Source: B4-G1 sp964393895
Lineage (GTDB): Bacteria > Chloroflexota > Anaerolineae > B4-G1
DNA: 64,000 nt
NCBI GenBank assembly: GCA_964393895.1
Contig: CAYMWP010000001.1
Location: 112,460-176,459 of the forward strand
Reading direction: 5' to 3'
Below are positions 25,245 through 34,406 of the stretch, piece by piece (position 1 is the stretch's first letter; each line of letters opens with the position of its first letter). The notes beneath the pieces are model-generated. The model worked only from the letters and a program-made list of their open reading frames with translations, made no database searches and had not been told where the DNA came from. The position numbers were made by a program, and so were the translations under genes.

Positions 25245-25966
25245 CGCCCGGCCATGTACCCAGCGCCGAGACCTGCGGCGCCGACGGCTGCTGCGGGGAC
25301 AGCCACCATGCCTGCAGCCGTAGCCGGGCTCATCTTCGCAATGGTCGAGAACCGCTTGGAGCCTTGGGTCAGAGCGCCTTTGAGCCCCTCCTTACCGTAG
25401 CCCTTCGAGGCAGATCGGCCAACCTGGCGCATACCACCCAAGACGGCCTTGGGGAGACCCAAGACCCCCGCCGCCTCCTTCATCCGCATCAGCTGAGCGG
25501 CCATCTTCATTCGCATGGCTGCCTCTTTGGGACTCGGCGTCTCCGGCATACCCTCGGGGGCCGCGGCCACTTCCACGGCCTCCGGAGGTGGCTCTGGCAT
25601 CATGCCAACCGGCGGGGGCGCGGTAGGGAAGCCAACAAGCTCGGACGAGGCGAGCTCGAGGTCGAGCATCCGCTTCTGCAGACAGACCGCGTCTCGCATC
25701 TTCCAGAGCTGCCTCGAGGACTCCATCTCCGCGTCGCGCTGCTCGCGCGTCGCCATGTCCTGTTGGTCAAGCTGGATCTCCTGCTGAAGCAGACCGAGCG
25801 CCTTCGGCAGAAGAGGCGTGCCCTTGAACTTGTCGAGCCAGTCGTCGGGGCCTCCGCCCCCACGGCCCATGTTGGTGGAGAAGAAGGACGAGTGGGAGGC
25901 AACCTTGTCGATCTGCTTCTCTTTCTCCGATCGCGCATACGCAGCCTTCAGGAACACGTCGAGCAT
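25241..25966 (-). CDS. Helical internal virion protein candidate
   Basis: 241 residues: helical N-terminus (MLDVFLKAAYARSEKEKQID), a long coiled segment (LLQQEIQLDQQDMATREQRD), a Pro/Glu-rich linker, and a Gly/Ala-rich hydrophobic end (TAAGMVAVPAAAVGAAGLGA). The last element could insert into membranes, as in ejected proteins. It follows the ferritin-like protein gene by 2 bases. Confidence 0.65.
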   Translation of the reverse strand: MLDVFLKAAYARSEKEKQIDKVASHSSFFSTNMGRGGGGPDDWLDKFKGTPLLPKALGLLQQEIQLDQQDMATREQRDAEMESSRQLWKMRDAVCLQKRMLDLELASSELVGFPTAPPPVGMMPEPPPEAVEVAAAPEGMPETPSPKEAAMRMKMAAQLMRMKEAAGVLGLPKAVLGGMRQVGRSASKGYGKEGLKGALTQGSKRFSTIAKMSPATAAGMVAVPAAAVGAAGLGAGYMAGR

Positions 25967-25968
25967 GA

Positions 25969-28089
25969 CTACCTCCGACCCAGCCTGGTTTTGACGAACT
26001 TGCCGATGGTTTTGAGAGGGGGACCCGCCGCCGCCGCCGCACCGGCCCCGATGGCCGCACCCGTCGCTGTCGCCGCCCTCGGGTTCTTGTCCGCGAACTC
26101 GGAGTAGGCGAGCCGCATCTTGTCGCGGGCGAGCTCCGACTCCCCGCTGGTGCCGAGCTCACCCCGCTTCGACTTGCGCTTCTGCTCGTCGACCTTCTCC
26201 TGGAGCTTCTTGGTGGCGCCGCCCTTGATGGAGGCGTACGTGAGCCCGCCGGCGAGGAGCGCGCCCGGTACGGCGTAGGGAGCTCGCTTCTTGGCCACCT
26301 CGAGCATCTTGCTGGCGGCCGATGCCTGCTTCTGCTCCGGAGTGGCCTGCCCCTGTTGCCCCGGCACCTGCCCGGGGGGCTGACCAGAAGAAGTGGGTCC
26401 CCCGGCGGGTGCAGTCGGGGGCGCAGGGGAACCGGCTGCCGGACCCTGCTCAGGGGGAGGGGACCCTTCGCTGGGAACTTCCCCGCCAGGAGACCCGGGA
26501 GGCGGGCCGGGAGGGGGGCCCGCAATCTGTGCTTCCGCCCCAGCAGTGGGGTCGGACATGAGGACGGATTGAATCTGGTCCTTCATTGCCAAGACACCTT
26601 GGCGCATGTTCGCGGCGAGCTGCTTGTGGAGCAGCACGTCCTGCATGGCCTTGATGGCCTGCGCTTGGGAGTTGGCAGCCGTGGACTGAGCCATGGCGGC
26701 CGTTTGCACTGCTTGTTGCTGCACCGCCTGCGCCTGCTGCTGCGTGTCTTGCACTTGCTGTTGAAGCGCCGCGGCCTGCTGCTGAGCCATCATGGCCTGC
26801 TGCTGCGCCTCTCCGAGCTGCGACTGCGCTGCCTGGGCTTCTTGCGTGGCCATGTCGGCCACCTGCTTGTAGTAGTCGGAGCTCGCGCGCTCCTCCGCGT
26901 CTTGCCCCTCCCGCTCCTTCTCGATGTAGTCGGACAGGGCCGGATCGACCCCAAGAGCGCCGGTACCCTCGAGGTACCTGGTCGGGTCGACCATCGGAGG
27001 CTGGTTGATGCGCTCACTCGAGTCGCCTTGCGGATTGTCCCCATGAGCCGCAGAGGCCGCCAGGTTGTCGTCCCCTTGGGCCATGTCGTCGAAGGCGAGC
27101 TTGATGTTTCGAATCATCGCCGCCTTGGAGATGGTCTTGTGAGCCTGAGCGCCGGCGAGCTCGTGCCCAGCAGTGCCGCCCACAGCAGCACCGCCAAGAC
27201 CTCCAAGTGCCGCCAACGCCTTCGCGGCGCGAGGACCGCGCTTGGTGCCGTAGCCAATGGCCGCCCCAATGCCGGTACCAAGTAGGCCGCCTTTCAGCCC
27301 TCCTGACAGCGCCCCAACGACCTTCTTCTTCCGAGCATACGCTTTGGTCTCTGGGCTCGAGGACGCCATCAGACTCCCTCGGAGCTCATGAATGTCCTCC
27401 TGTTCCTTCTGCAGGCGCTTGAGCTCCCGCCTGGACATGCCTTCGCCGAGCTTCATGAACCCGACCCGCATCCGCATGGAGGCTGCCTTCTGCTCCATGG
27501 AAAGCGGCTCCTTCCCGTCCTGCTCGGCCATCTCCTCCGGGTCCGCCTCGTAGGGGAGAAGCTGCCACAGCCGATCGACGTGCATCTGCTCTTCCGCCAT
27601 AAAGGCCTCGAGGTCGAACTTCATCGGGTTGTCCCCGACGAGGTTGCGAAGAGCCGCGAGCTTGGCCACAGTCTCCTGCTCCAGCCGAAGAGTGATCTTG
27701 ATGGCCTCGATCGGGTCGGTCGTCGCCGGCGGAGGATCAATCTGCGGAAGGTGGGCCCCTCCACCGAGACTCGACATGCGACGCAGGTACCACTCAAGGT
27801 CCTCGAGGTCGTCCTCGGCAAACTCCTGGAAGTTCTCCGCGAGCTCGCCGCGGAAAGGCCCACGGATGGTCTGAGAGTACGTAGCGTACGCGTACATGAT
27901 GGTCATCTTGGCCTTGACCATCTCCGCAAGACCCTCAAGCACTTGGGCGACGGGGACAGGGAACTGCCCCTCGATGGCCCCGGTCGTGTCTGGCGGGTCT
28001 CCGATCGCAGCGTGCTTGACACTGAACCAGGCGTCCGCCTTGAAGCTCAAGGGCAGGTCGCCGACGATCGCTCGTTCGAAGTCGTTCAT
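25969..28089 (-). CDS. Ferritin-like domain fused to a Gln-rich coiled virion protein
   Basis: 706 residues; ATG at 28089 with GGAGTGATC is preferred over GTG at 28095. Residues 40-190 resemble a four-helix ferritin-like bundle: LAEMVKAKMTIMYAYATYSQ, then AEDDLEDLEWYLRRM, then EAIKITLRLEQETVAKLAAL, then FMAEEQMHVDRLWQLL. The fourth helix keeps ExxH but the second reads ExxL in place of ExxH, so metal binding may be lost. Residues 270-320 are a Gly/Ala hydrophobic segment, 400-500 a Gln/Ala coiled coil, 520-590 Pro/Gly-rich, and a second Ala/Gly segment is at the C-terminus. A structural or ejected role is likely. Confidence 0.7.
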   Translation of the reverse strand: MNDFERAIVGDLPLSFKADAWFSVKHAAIGDPPDTTGAIEGQFPVPVAQVLEGLAEMVKAKMTIMYAYATYSQTIRGPFRGELAENFQEFAEDDLEDLEWYLRRMSSLGGGAHLPQIDPPPATTDPIEAIKITLRLEQETVAKLAALRNLVGDNPMKFDLEAFMAEEQMHVDRLWQLLPYEADPEEMAEQDGKEPLSMEQKAASMRMRVGFMKLGEGMSRRELKRLQKEQEDIHELRGSLMASSSPETKAYARKKKVVGALSGGLKGGLLGTGIGAAIGYGTKRGPRAAKALAALGGLGGAAVGGTAGHELAGAQAHKTISKAAMIRNIKLAFDDMAQGDDNLAASAAHGDNPQGDSSERINQPPMVDPTRYLEGTGALGVDPALSDYIEKEREGQDAEERASSDYYKQVADMATQEAQAAQSQLGEAQQQAMMAQQQAAALQQQVQDTQQQAQAVQQQAVQTAAMAQSTAANSQAQAIKAMQDVLLHKQLAANMRQGVLAMKDQIQSVLMSDPTAGAEAQIAGPPPGPPPGSPGGEVPSEGSPPPEQGPAAGSPAPPTAPAGGPTSSGQPPGQVPGQQGQATPEQKQASAASKMLEVAKKRAPYAVPGALLAGGLTYASIKGGATKKLQEKVDEQKRKSKRGELGTSGESELARDKMRLAYSEFADKNPRAATATGAAIGAGAAAAAGPPLKTIGKFVKTRLGRR

Positions 28090-28091
28090 GA

Positions 28092-28553
28092 TCACTCCAC
28101 GGTGCAGACGACCCAGGCCCCGTTCGTCTCATGCATCCAGAACACGTACGGAACGGTGGTGGGTGGGTTGTGGACGACGCCGCTGACCGCCCCACTCCTG
28201 GACAGGCCGAGCAAGGGGCGAGAATCCTCCGGCCCAGCGGAAAGCGCGACAACTTGCCCTGGCGTGCTCCTCCCAAAGGCCACGCACCCGTCCACGGCGA
28301 AGACCACCACGTCCCCCAGGGCAGGCACGGCCGCGATCTGAGCATGGATGTCCTCGACGAGGAGCTTGTTCGGGTTGTTCCGGCCGGGTACCGCAGCGAA
28401 CGTAACAGCGCCGGCGGGGGCGGTGAACGTAAGGGTCTTGCCGACGAGCCCCTCGATCCCCTGCACAGCCTTGTTGTTTCCGCAGATGATTCCACCGTTC
28501 AGGAACGTGTCCATGTGCAACATGCTGCTGAACTTGCGCGTCTTGAATGCCAT
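28092..28553 (-). CDS. Beta-rich head-associated protein
   Basis: 153 residues, strongly beta (TLTFTAPAGAVTFAAVPGRN, DVVVFAVDGCVAFGRS). Located in the head-to-tail gene block between connector and ferritin-like genes. No motif; could be a head fibre or decoration protein. Confidence 0.65.
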   Translation of the reverse strand: MAFKTRKFSSMLHMDTFLNGGIICGNNKAVQGIEGLVGKTLTFTAPAGAVTFAAVPGRNNPNKLLVEDIHAQIAAVPALGDVVVFAVDGCVAFGRSTPGQVVALSAGPEDSRPLLGLSRSGAVSGVVHNPPTTVPYVFWMHETNGAWVVCTVE

Positions 28554-28587
28554 GTCCTTGCCTCAGTTCTCGTCGAGAATGCTCCGG

Positions 28588-29082
28588 TCAATAGCTCGCG
28601 TACGTGGCATTCGTCGCCCAGTACTCGCTCGCCACTCCGTACGAATCCATGGCGTCCTCGATGTTCATGCCGACCTTGGCCCTGGTCTTCTTCTGCTCTG
28701 TTTCGTTCTTGAAGAGCTGCAACCAGTTCATCAGAAGACCCGTCTTGTCGTTGGCGCCGACGTTCAAACCACCGTCACTGTAGTTGATGTGGTTGCGCGT
28801 TTGAAGCAGCCCCACCGACTCGATCAAGTTGATGGCGGTCATCCGCGTGAGAAGGTGCCCCTGGTGCTTCGCGAGAAGCTGCTCGAGCGTGTACTCGGTA
28901 AAGTGCGGGGTGCCGTTGAAGTCCTCGACGGCGTCCATGACCGCCCAAGCAATCTGACGATCCGACGACTCGACGCCCCGCACCAACCGATTGAGCTCGG
29001 GGTAGTCGCGAAGGAACACCCGAACTTGGTGCACGAACATGATGAACGTGCGCGACATCCCGGGGATTCCTTCTAGCGACAT
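28588..29082 (-). CDS. Helical head-tail region protein
   Basis: 164 residues, mostly helical (MSRTFIMFVHQVRVFLRDYP; HFTEYTLEQLLAKHQGHLLT). Its start shares a base with the upstream stop at 29082. Small helical proteins at this spot are often connector or neck components; no family recognised. Confidence 0.65.
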   Translation of the reverse strand: MSLEGIPGMSRTFIMFVHQVRVFLRDYPELNRLVRGVESSDRQIAWAVMDAVEDFNGTPHFTEYTLEQLLAKHQGHLLTRMTAINLIESVGLLQTRNHINYSDGGLNVGANDKTGLLMNWLQLFKNETEQKKTRAKVGMNIEDAMDSYGVASEYWATNATYASY

Positions 29083-29750
29083 CAGCTGCTCCTTCTACGC
29101 GCCTTTCGAGACTGCCGCTTGGTGGATCGGGCCCTCGCTGGATCCGGCTTCTCCTGCTCCGCCGGCTGTTCGGGCTCTTCCTCTTCGGCCTCCTCGGATT
29201 CCTCCGCTTCAGCCTCGAAGGCCTCAGCGCTGTCCTCGTCTTCCTGACTCGTCGCCGGCATCGTATCACTGCCGTGCGCCGGTGGCAGCTTGAGCTCGTC
29301 GAGATCCTCATCGACGATCTTCTCCCGAGAGGCAATGGCGGGCTTCGGCAGATCGAGGTCGCCCGTGATGTCCGCCTCTTCGCCGATGCTCTTCGCATCG
29401 AAGTGCTCCATCTGCTCCTTACCAATGAGGTCGACTTTCATCCCCCCATCAGATGCGAACGGGATCGGCGGGGGCTTTGGGGCCGGGTCGACAGAGAACG
29501 AGCCGTCCTCCTTGAACCTGACCCGCCTGCCGTCCATCGATCGTACCTCAAGGATGCCGACCAACTCTCGCCTGAGCACGTCGGGCAGGATCTTCTTGAG
29601 AGTCTCGAGCCCGACGGGCGTGGGCCTTCCCCTCAGCACACGCACCCCGTTGTCGAGCTTTTGCGCCAACCCCTTGTGCGTCGGGTTGGTCGCCCGCGCC
29701 GTACGTGTATGACGACCGCGCGATGTGTTCACCAACAAGAACTGCTCCAT
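29082..29750 (-). CDS. Acidic/basic-tailed virion protein candidate
   Basis: 222 residues from ATG at 29750 after GAGGGAAGC; an upstream in-frame start at 29807 lacks a ribosome site. The N-terminal 80 residues are folded (LETLKKILPDVLRRELVGIL, then a strand VRSMDGRRVRFKEDGSFSVD). The C-terminal 60 residues are strongly acidic (EESEEAEEEEPEQPAEQ) and end in a basic KRQSRKARRRSS. It follows the capsid gene. Confidence 0.7.
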   Translation of the reverse strand: MEQFLLVNTSRGRHTRTARATNPTHKGLAQKLDNGVRVLRGRPTPVGLETLKKILPDVLRRELVGILEVRSMDGRRVRFKEDGSFSVDPAPKPPPIPFASDGGMKVDLIGKEQMEHFDAKSIGEEADITGDLDLPKPAIASREKIVDEDLDELKLPPAHGSDTMPATSQEDEDSAEAFEAEAEESEEAEEEEPEQPAEQEKPDPARARSTKRQSRKARRRSS

Positions 29751-29768
29751 AGCTTCCCTCCAATGGAA

Positions 29769-29803
29769 AGAGCGCCGGCACCATCTGCCGGCACCGACGC
29801 TCT
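29769..29803 (-). terminator. Hairpin between capsid and next gene, possible attenuator
   Basis: AGAGCG/CGCTCT (29769-29774 with 29798-29803) encloses CCGGC/GCCGG, an interrupted 11-bp stem on the minus transcript followed by only three T. It lies 34 bases after the capsid stop and may lower expression of the downstream gene. Confidence 0.4.
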
Positions 29804-29837
29804 CCATGATACCACGCTATGCGCGTGGGCCCGCTGA

Positions 29838-30962
29838 TCAGAAGGAGTCGATCTGCGGGAACTTCAGGCCCTGGTCCACGCGGTTGTTGACCGCACCGAG
29901 CGCGTCCTCGTCCACCGGCACGAAGTTGGTCAGGAGACCCTGTGCGTCGTTCGACGTCGCGTCGGCAGAGTACAACTCCATCTTCCGGACGGAGGCGATG
30001 TTCGCAGCGCACATGGCGATGTCTTCCCACGCCTGCCAGAAGATGTTGTTGGCCACCTTGTCGATGTAGAACTTGGTGTTGTTGAGGATGTAGAACTTCC
30101 CGAAGAAGTCCGGCTTGGTGAACACGTACAGGTTGCCCGGACGGAGGATGTCCGTCTTGATCGTGCGGATGTACGCGCGGCCGAGCAGCAAGTTGTACTT
30201 GTACCCGTCGGTCGTCGTCTCGGACTGGAGCTTGTCGCCGAAGTCCTCGACCGTCCACTGCAGGATGTCGTCCCAGTCGACTTCCGTCAGCAAGATGCGG
30301 TCGGAGCGAAGGCGGTTGCCGTCGAGCATCTTGAAGAGGTTGACCAGGTCGGGCCGCTGAAGCGGAAGAACCGTCTGGTTCGGGACGCCAGCGGCCTGAC
30401 GCGCGAGCTCGCCCTTGCGGACGGAGAACTCGACGACGTTGCCGGCAGCGATCTGCACGGAGTCGAGGGTCTTGACGACGCCGCCATTGGCCTCCTGCTG
30501 GAGAGCCTGAACCGCCGCTTCGATGTGAAGCGTGAACTCGCGGTCCTCGATCTCCTGGATGTCCTTCACCGAGTTCTCTTCGATGATCTTGGTGATGGGC
30601 ATCTCGTAGGCGGACAGTTCCTGTTCCGTCTTCTGGAACATCTCCGAAGAGATGGTGAAGAAGGCGACTTCGAAACGCTCACCACGGATGAACCGGGCCT
30701 CGGGCTGACCCCGGAAGGTCATCGCCATGGCGCGGCTCTGCGGCTCGATGTCCACGATCTTCACGAGGGTGTCATGGTTGACGGACCGCTGGCAGTCGGC
30801 GCGGGTGACGTTTTGCGGGGGGATCACCTTGCGCGAGTACGCGACTTCGCGCAGGCGGTCACGAACGTAGGACCCACCGTACTCGGCGGCCTTCTCTCGG
30901 CCCTCGGGGCTCGAGATCTTGTTCATGAACATCTCATTGAGGACACGTGCCGGAACGCTCAT
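29838..30962 (-). CDS. Probable major capsid protein (HK97-fold)
   Basis: 374 residues. Evidence is position (protease, scaffold candidates, decoration candidate, then this gene), size and composition. It has an N-terminal helical arm, a long central strand-rich core (ARFIRGERFEVAFFTISSEM, NLYVFTKPDFFGKFYI) and a helix ending in a P-domain-like region (ANNIFWQAWEDIAMCAANIA). T4 gp23 and HK97 gp5 are 521 and 385 residues. It is preceded by a good AAAGGAGAT site and followed by a hairpin, consistent with high expression. Confidence 0.7.
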   Translation of the reverse strand: MSVPARVLNEMFMNKISSPEGREKAAEYGGSYVRDRLREVAYSRKVIPPQNVTRADCQRSVNHDTLVKIVDIEPQSRAMAMTFRGQPEARFIRGERFEVAFFTISSEMFQKTEQELSAYEMPITKIIEENSVKDIQEIEDREFTLHIEAAVQALQQEANGGVVKTLDSVQIAAGNVVEFSVRKGELARQAAGVPNQTVLPLQRPDLVNLFKMLDGNRLRSDRILLTEVDWDDILQWTVEDFGDKLQSETTTDGYKYNLLLGRAYIRTIKTDILRPGNLYVFTKPDFFGKFYILNNTKFYIDKVANNIFWQAWEDIAMCAANIASVRKMELYSADATSNDAQGLLTNFVPVDEDALGAVNNRVDQGLKFPQIDSF

Positions 30963-31004
30963 CTTGTATCTCCTTTCACTGAAACCCTGGGATCGTCCCG
31001 GTCA

Positions 31005-31544
31005 TCAGAAGTTGCGGGTTCCAGACTTGAACCGGAGCCAGCCGTTCGTCGGCAACTTGGTGACGTACCCGAAGACGGGCGCGGCATCGCCGGCCCCGCC
31101 GTGGCGCATGAGTCCCGAGTACTTGCGAGTCGCTCCGTTGGTCGTGAGCTCGATGACGGCCACCTTGAGAGGCTGACCGACAGCGGTGATGCCTGCCCCA
31201 AGGGCGGCGTCGAAGATGCGGGTCTGCGCTTCGTACTGCTCGTTGGCGAGCCAGAAGACCGGCATCTTGTTCTCGGCGTTCGCGCGAACGTCGTAGCGGC
31301 CGCGCTCGGCGAAGAGCGGGCAGGACAGGTACACGGCGTCGCCTGCGGCGGCGGTGCCTGCAGCCTGTGTGATGTCGGCGGACCTGACGAGCTTGCCAGC
31401 GGCATTGATCGTCAGCCACTCACCATCGAACAACGCTGCCGCGTGGTACGGGTTGGTGAGGTTCTTGTCCGCAACGGGGATGTCTCGACGCTGAACGGCC
31501 ATGAGGTCCGACTTCAGCTCGAAATTGACCTTTGCAACACTCAT
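31005..31544 (-). CDS. Capsid decoration or accessory protein candidate
   Basis: 179 residues, beta-rich (DGEWLTINAAGKLVRSADIT; PLKVAVIELTTNGATRKYSG), no Cys pairs. It is read just before the capsid gene after a GGAGGATCC ribosome site. Compact beta proteins next to capsid genes commonly decorate or stabilise the shell; the role is inferred from context. Confidence 0.65.
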   Translation of the reverse strand: MSVAKVNFELKSDLMAVQRRDIPVADKNLTNPYHAAALFDGEWLTINAAGKLVRSADITQAAGTAAAGDAVYLSCPLFAERGRYDVRANAENKMPVFWLANEQYEAQTRIFDAALGAGITAVGQPLKVAVIELTTNGATRKYSGLMRHGGAGDAAPVFGYVTKLPTNGWLRFKSGTRNF

Positions 31545-31569
31545 TCTGGATCCTCCAGGTCACGAGCAA

Positions 31570-31932
31570 TCAGTCGATCTGACCGGTCAGCCAAGAAGTC
31601 AGCTGGTCAGACGACCCTGTTTCAGTTCCCTCGCCCCGGAGAGCCATGCCGACACCCATGTCGGGGCCGACCATCTCCACGGCGCGTTGATACTCCGCAA
31701 ACTTGCCCTGTTCGGCCATCTGGTCGAGGTTGTCAGCCAGCCGGTCGACGGGCACGTCACGATCGATGCCCTTCGCGTGCATCTGCTCGGCGAGCTTCGT
31801 GGAGCGCTCGTGCTGCTCCATGTTGGCCACCTTCGTACGAAGGGCAGTGTTCTCATCCGATAGAGCCCGGATGGTCTGGGCAGCGGTCTTCAGCATGTAC
31901 TTGGCTTCGGCTGCGCTGAACTTGGGTTGCAT
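31570..31932 (-). CDS. Small coiled-coil protein, scaffold candidate
   Basis: 120 residues from ATG at 31932. A heptad-rich helix spans residues 9-60 (LKTAAQTIRALSDENTALRT), with a helical C-terminus. It lies between the protease and capsid genes, where scaffold or core proteins of prohead assembly usually sit. Short for a scaffold, so an accessory core protein is also possible. Confidence 0.6.
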   Translation of the reverse strand: MQPKFSAAEAKYMLKTAAQTIRALSDENTALRTKVANMEQHERSTKLAEQMHAKGIDRDVPVDRLADNLDQMAEQGKFAEYQRAVEMVGPDMGVGMALRGEGTETGSSDQLTSWLTGQID

Positions 31933-31933
31933 G

Positions 31934-33475
31934 TCAGGCCTCCTCTGCCAGTCGGTTGAAGAGCGCGCGGGCGGCCGAGGTCGCGTCGATCGAAGAGATC
32001 TTCGCACCGGACTCGTCCGTCTTGGCGAAGGCGTTCTGCAAGACCTTGTCGTGAGGCGCCGAGAAAGCAGGCTCGTCGACGTAGTCCGGCATGTCCTTCT
32101 TCACGAAGGGGGCCTTGACCGACCGCTTGGTGGCGTCTGCGACGCCCTCAGGAGTGGTCGGAAGCATCCCCTTGTTCTCCCCGGACGGCCCGGGGTCGGA
32201 CGCCTCGAGCGTCTGGGGCTCGGGAGCGTTGTGCGCAGCCGTGATGTGCGCAGGGTTGATCGCGTCTTCCGCGAGCTTGCGGATGAGACCGATCTGCGAA
32301 GACGCGGCCTTCTCTTTGCCCGAAAGAGCCCGGTACGCCCCGTACCCGGCCCCAAGAGTACCGAGTCCGAGAGCGGCCCCAGCAAGCGCCTTGTTGCGTC
32401 CGCTCATGTTGCGGATACGCTCGACGATGCCCACGCCCTTCCTCACATCCGACGGCTTGACCTTGGGGGCGGCCGACGGCTTCGGAGCGGAGGGCTTCGG
32501 AGCAGCGGAGGGCTTCGGAGCGTTGCGACCCTTCTTGCCCTCAAAGGGGACGTAGGACTTCTCTCCCGCCCGTGCGCGGTCTCGATCGAGCTTTTCCTCG
32601 GCGGTGGCCATGATGCGTCCCATGGCCTGCTGCCTCTGCTCATCGACGACGCGCCCAGCGGCGAGTTTCCGAATGCGCTCGATCTGCGAGACCTTCGAGA
32701 AGCGAGTGCTGTCCCCGTCAGGAGACCAGGACTTCTCCGCGTCGGCGCCAGGCCGGTGGTCTGCATCGTTGTCCAGGGCGGTAGCGGCATCGACGGCATT
32801 GGGAGCCACCTTGCCGGTGCCTGGGTTCATGGGCGGTTGGTTGCCCGACGTCGCCTGCCCAGAGTCCTCACTGATGGGCGGGCCATCCATGGACTCGGTG
32901 ACGTCGAGTGCGCCAGGTCCGTGACCCGGCGACGTGGGTGCGTCCTGCGCTACCTTACCGAACGTCACTTCGGCGTAGTAGTCGACAGCAGAGGCGAGCT
33001 TGTGCGCGTACTCTCGTGAGATCGGCTGGCCCTCCGGAGGCGCGCTCGCCTCCTTCCGGTTCCCTCCGACCTCGAGCTGCGAACGAGCCGCGGCAGCGAT
33101 CTGACCAGAGTCGATCGCAGACGTTGCCCCTGCCATCGCGTGCTTCAACATCTGCTGAAGCGTCGGACGTGCAGCTGCGTGTGTCATAGGAACCTCACTT
33201 TGCGACTTGAAAAACGCCCCGGCCATCTTCGGCTGAAGTGACTTCTGAGAACTCTCTCCTGCATCAGAGGCCATCGGGGCACCGGTGTTCACTCGGGAGT
33301 AGTTGGTTCGAGCCCCGACCTGCGCGCTCCCCGGCTTCTTGCTGAGATCAGCCGTCAGCTTGGGAGCAGGTGTGGTCGGTACTTGAACTGCAGGCAGGGG
33401 AGACATGGTCGCGGTCGGCGCCACCTGAGCGGTGCCTTCCGGGTTGTTGACCATGCCTACTCCTGTCGCTGCCAT
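31934..33475 (-). CDS. Large disordered internal head protein candidate
   Basis: 513 residues of mostly low-complexity Pro/Ala/Ser/Lys sequence with short helices. It contains a repeat of KPSAAPKPSAPKPSAAPK near residue 330 and one Gly-rich hydrophobic helix near 365-385 (LAGAALGLGTLGAGYGAYRA). Several short Lys-x-Ala patches (KVAQDA, RKLAAG, KLASAV) recur. Position between protease and capsid genes suggests a scaffold, core or ejected protein that may be cleaved by the prohead protease. Confidence 0.6.
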   Translation of the reverse strand: MAATGVGMVNNPEGTAQVAPTATMSPLPAVQVPTTPAPKLTADLSKKPGSAQVGARTNYSRVNTGAPMASDAGESSQKSLQPKMAGAFFKSQSEVPMTHAAARPTLQQMLKHAMAGATSAIDSGQIAAAARSQLEVGGNRKEASAPPEGQPISREYAHKLASAVDYYAEVTFGKVAQDAPTSPGHGPGALDVTESMDGPPISEDSGQATSGNQPPMNPGTGKVAPNAVDAATALDNDADHRPGADAEKSWSPDGDSTRFSKVSQIERIRKLAAGRVVDEQRQQAMGRIMATAEEKLDRDRARAGEKSYVPFEGKKGRNAPKPSAAPKPSAPKPSAAPKVKPSDVRKGVGIVERIRNMSGRNKALAGAALGLGTLGAGYGAYRALSGKEKAASSQIGLIRKLAEDAINPAHITAAHNAPEPQTLEASDPGPSGENKGMLPTTPEGVADATKRSVKAPFVKKDMPDYVDEPAFSAPHDKVLQNAFAKTDESGAKISSIDATSAARALFNRLAEEA

Positions 33476-33498
33476 TGGGTGTTCCTAAGGGCTCGCCC

Positions 33499-34380
33499 TT
33501 ACTCCCACGTGACCGGGTAGCCGGCCGCTTCGATGAGCTCCAACGAACGAATCTCGACGGCGCCGTCGACGTCGTTCGCATACGCGATCTTGGTGTTGTC
33601 CTCGTCGACGAGATCGAGGTTGATGGCGGAAACGATGCGCGTCGACGCCTCATCAGCATCCCAGCCGGCGGACGCGCACTTCTCGACGGCAAGCTCGAGA
33701 GCGAGCTCGTTGAGCGCCGCCGCCGAATCCTTCTCGCGACCGGCGAGAGCGTAACCCGTGCCGCCGAGGGCCGCAGCGCCGCCTCCAGCGGCAAGGCGAG
33801 CCTTGAGAGAACGGGCCTTGTGGGCCGCGATCTCCTTGGCGAGGTTCTTCTCGATCTTCGCGCCGCCCGGAACGTGGCCAGTGCGACCCTTGAGCTCCTT
33901 GAGGAGCTTGGCCTTGCTGCGTCCGGTGCTTCCGGTAAGGGCAGAAAGAGCCTCAGCCCCGTAGCCTGCCGCAGTTCCGCCAATGCGCATGGCCTTGCCC
34001 TTGGCCTTGTTGAGGAACTCGCTGCCGCGCCCGGCTTCTTTCTCGATCTCACCGAGCTCGTTCCAGAAGCTGTGGGCCATGATCTGACCCATCTCGGTGG
34101 CCTCGGCGAACTTGACGTGGGATTCCTTCTTGGACGCGTACTCCTCGGCCGCCTTGCGCTTCTTCTCCTCTTCGTCGTCCTCATCGCCGTCGTCAGAGGC
34201 GGTCTTGCCCATGACGTGCTCGTAGAGCTCGGCGATCTGCGCGTCGGTCATCTGGTGCAGGGGCACCCCGGCCTCCTTGGCGAGCTGGACGAAGGTCTCG
34301 GCCTCGGCCTGCTTCGTCTGCTCTTCGATCATGTCCGGGGTGGCGTTCGTACCGAAGTACTGTGCGAGGAACTCGTTCAT
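33499..34380 (-). CDS. Helical internal head/core protein candidate
   Basis: 293 residues. The N-terminal 80 are acidic helices (MNEFLAQYFGTNATPDMIEE, then DDGDEDDEEEKKRKAAEEYA). The middle is basic with a Gly/Ala hydrophobic helix (LAAGGGAAALGGTGYALAGR near 195-215), and the C-terminal domain is folded. It lies 26 bases after the protease gene. Charge pattern and position fit a prohead core or scaffold protein. Confidence 0.6.
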   Translation of the reverse strand: MNEFLAQYFGTNATPDMIEEQTKQAEAETFVQLAKEAGVPLHQMTDAQIAELYEHVMGKTASDDGDEDDEEEKKRKAAEEYASKKESHVKFAEATEMGQIMAHSFWNELGEIEKEAGRGSEFLNKAKGKAMRIGGTAAGYGAEALSALTGSTGRSKAKLLKELKGRTGHVPGGAKIEKNLAKEIAAHKARSLKARLAAGGGAAALGGTGYALAGREKDSAAALNELALELAVEKCASAGWDADEASTRIVSAINLDLVDEDNTKIAYANDVDGAVEIRSLELIEAAGYPVTWE

Positions 34381-34406
34381 GTCTTCACTCCTTCACTGGA
34401 TTCGAA

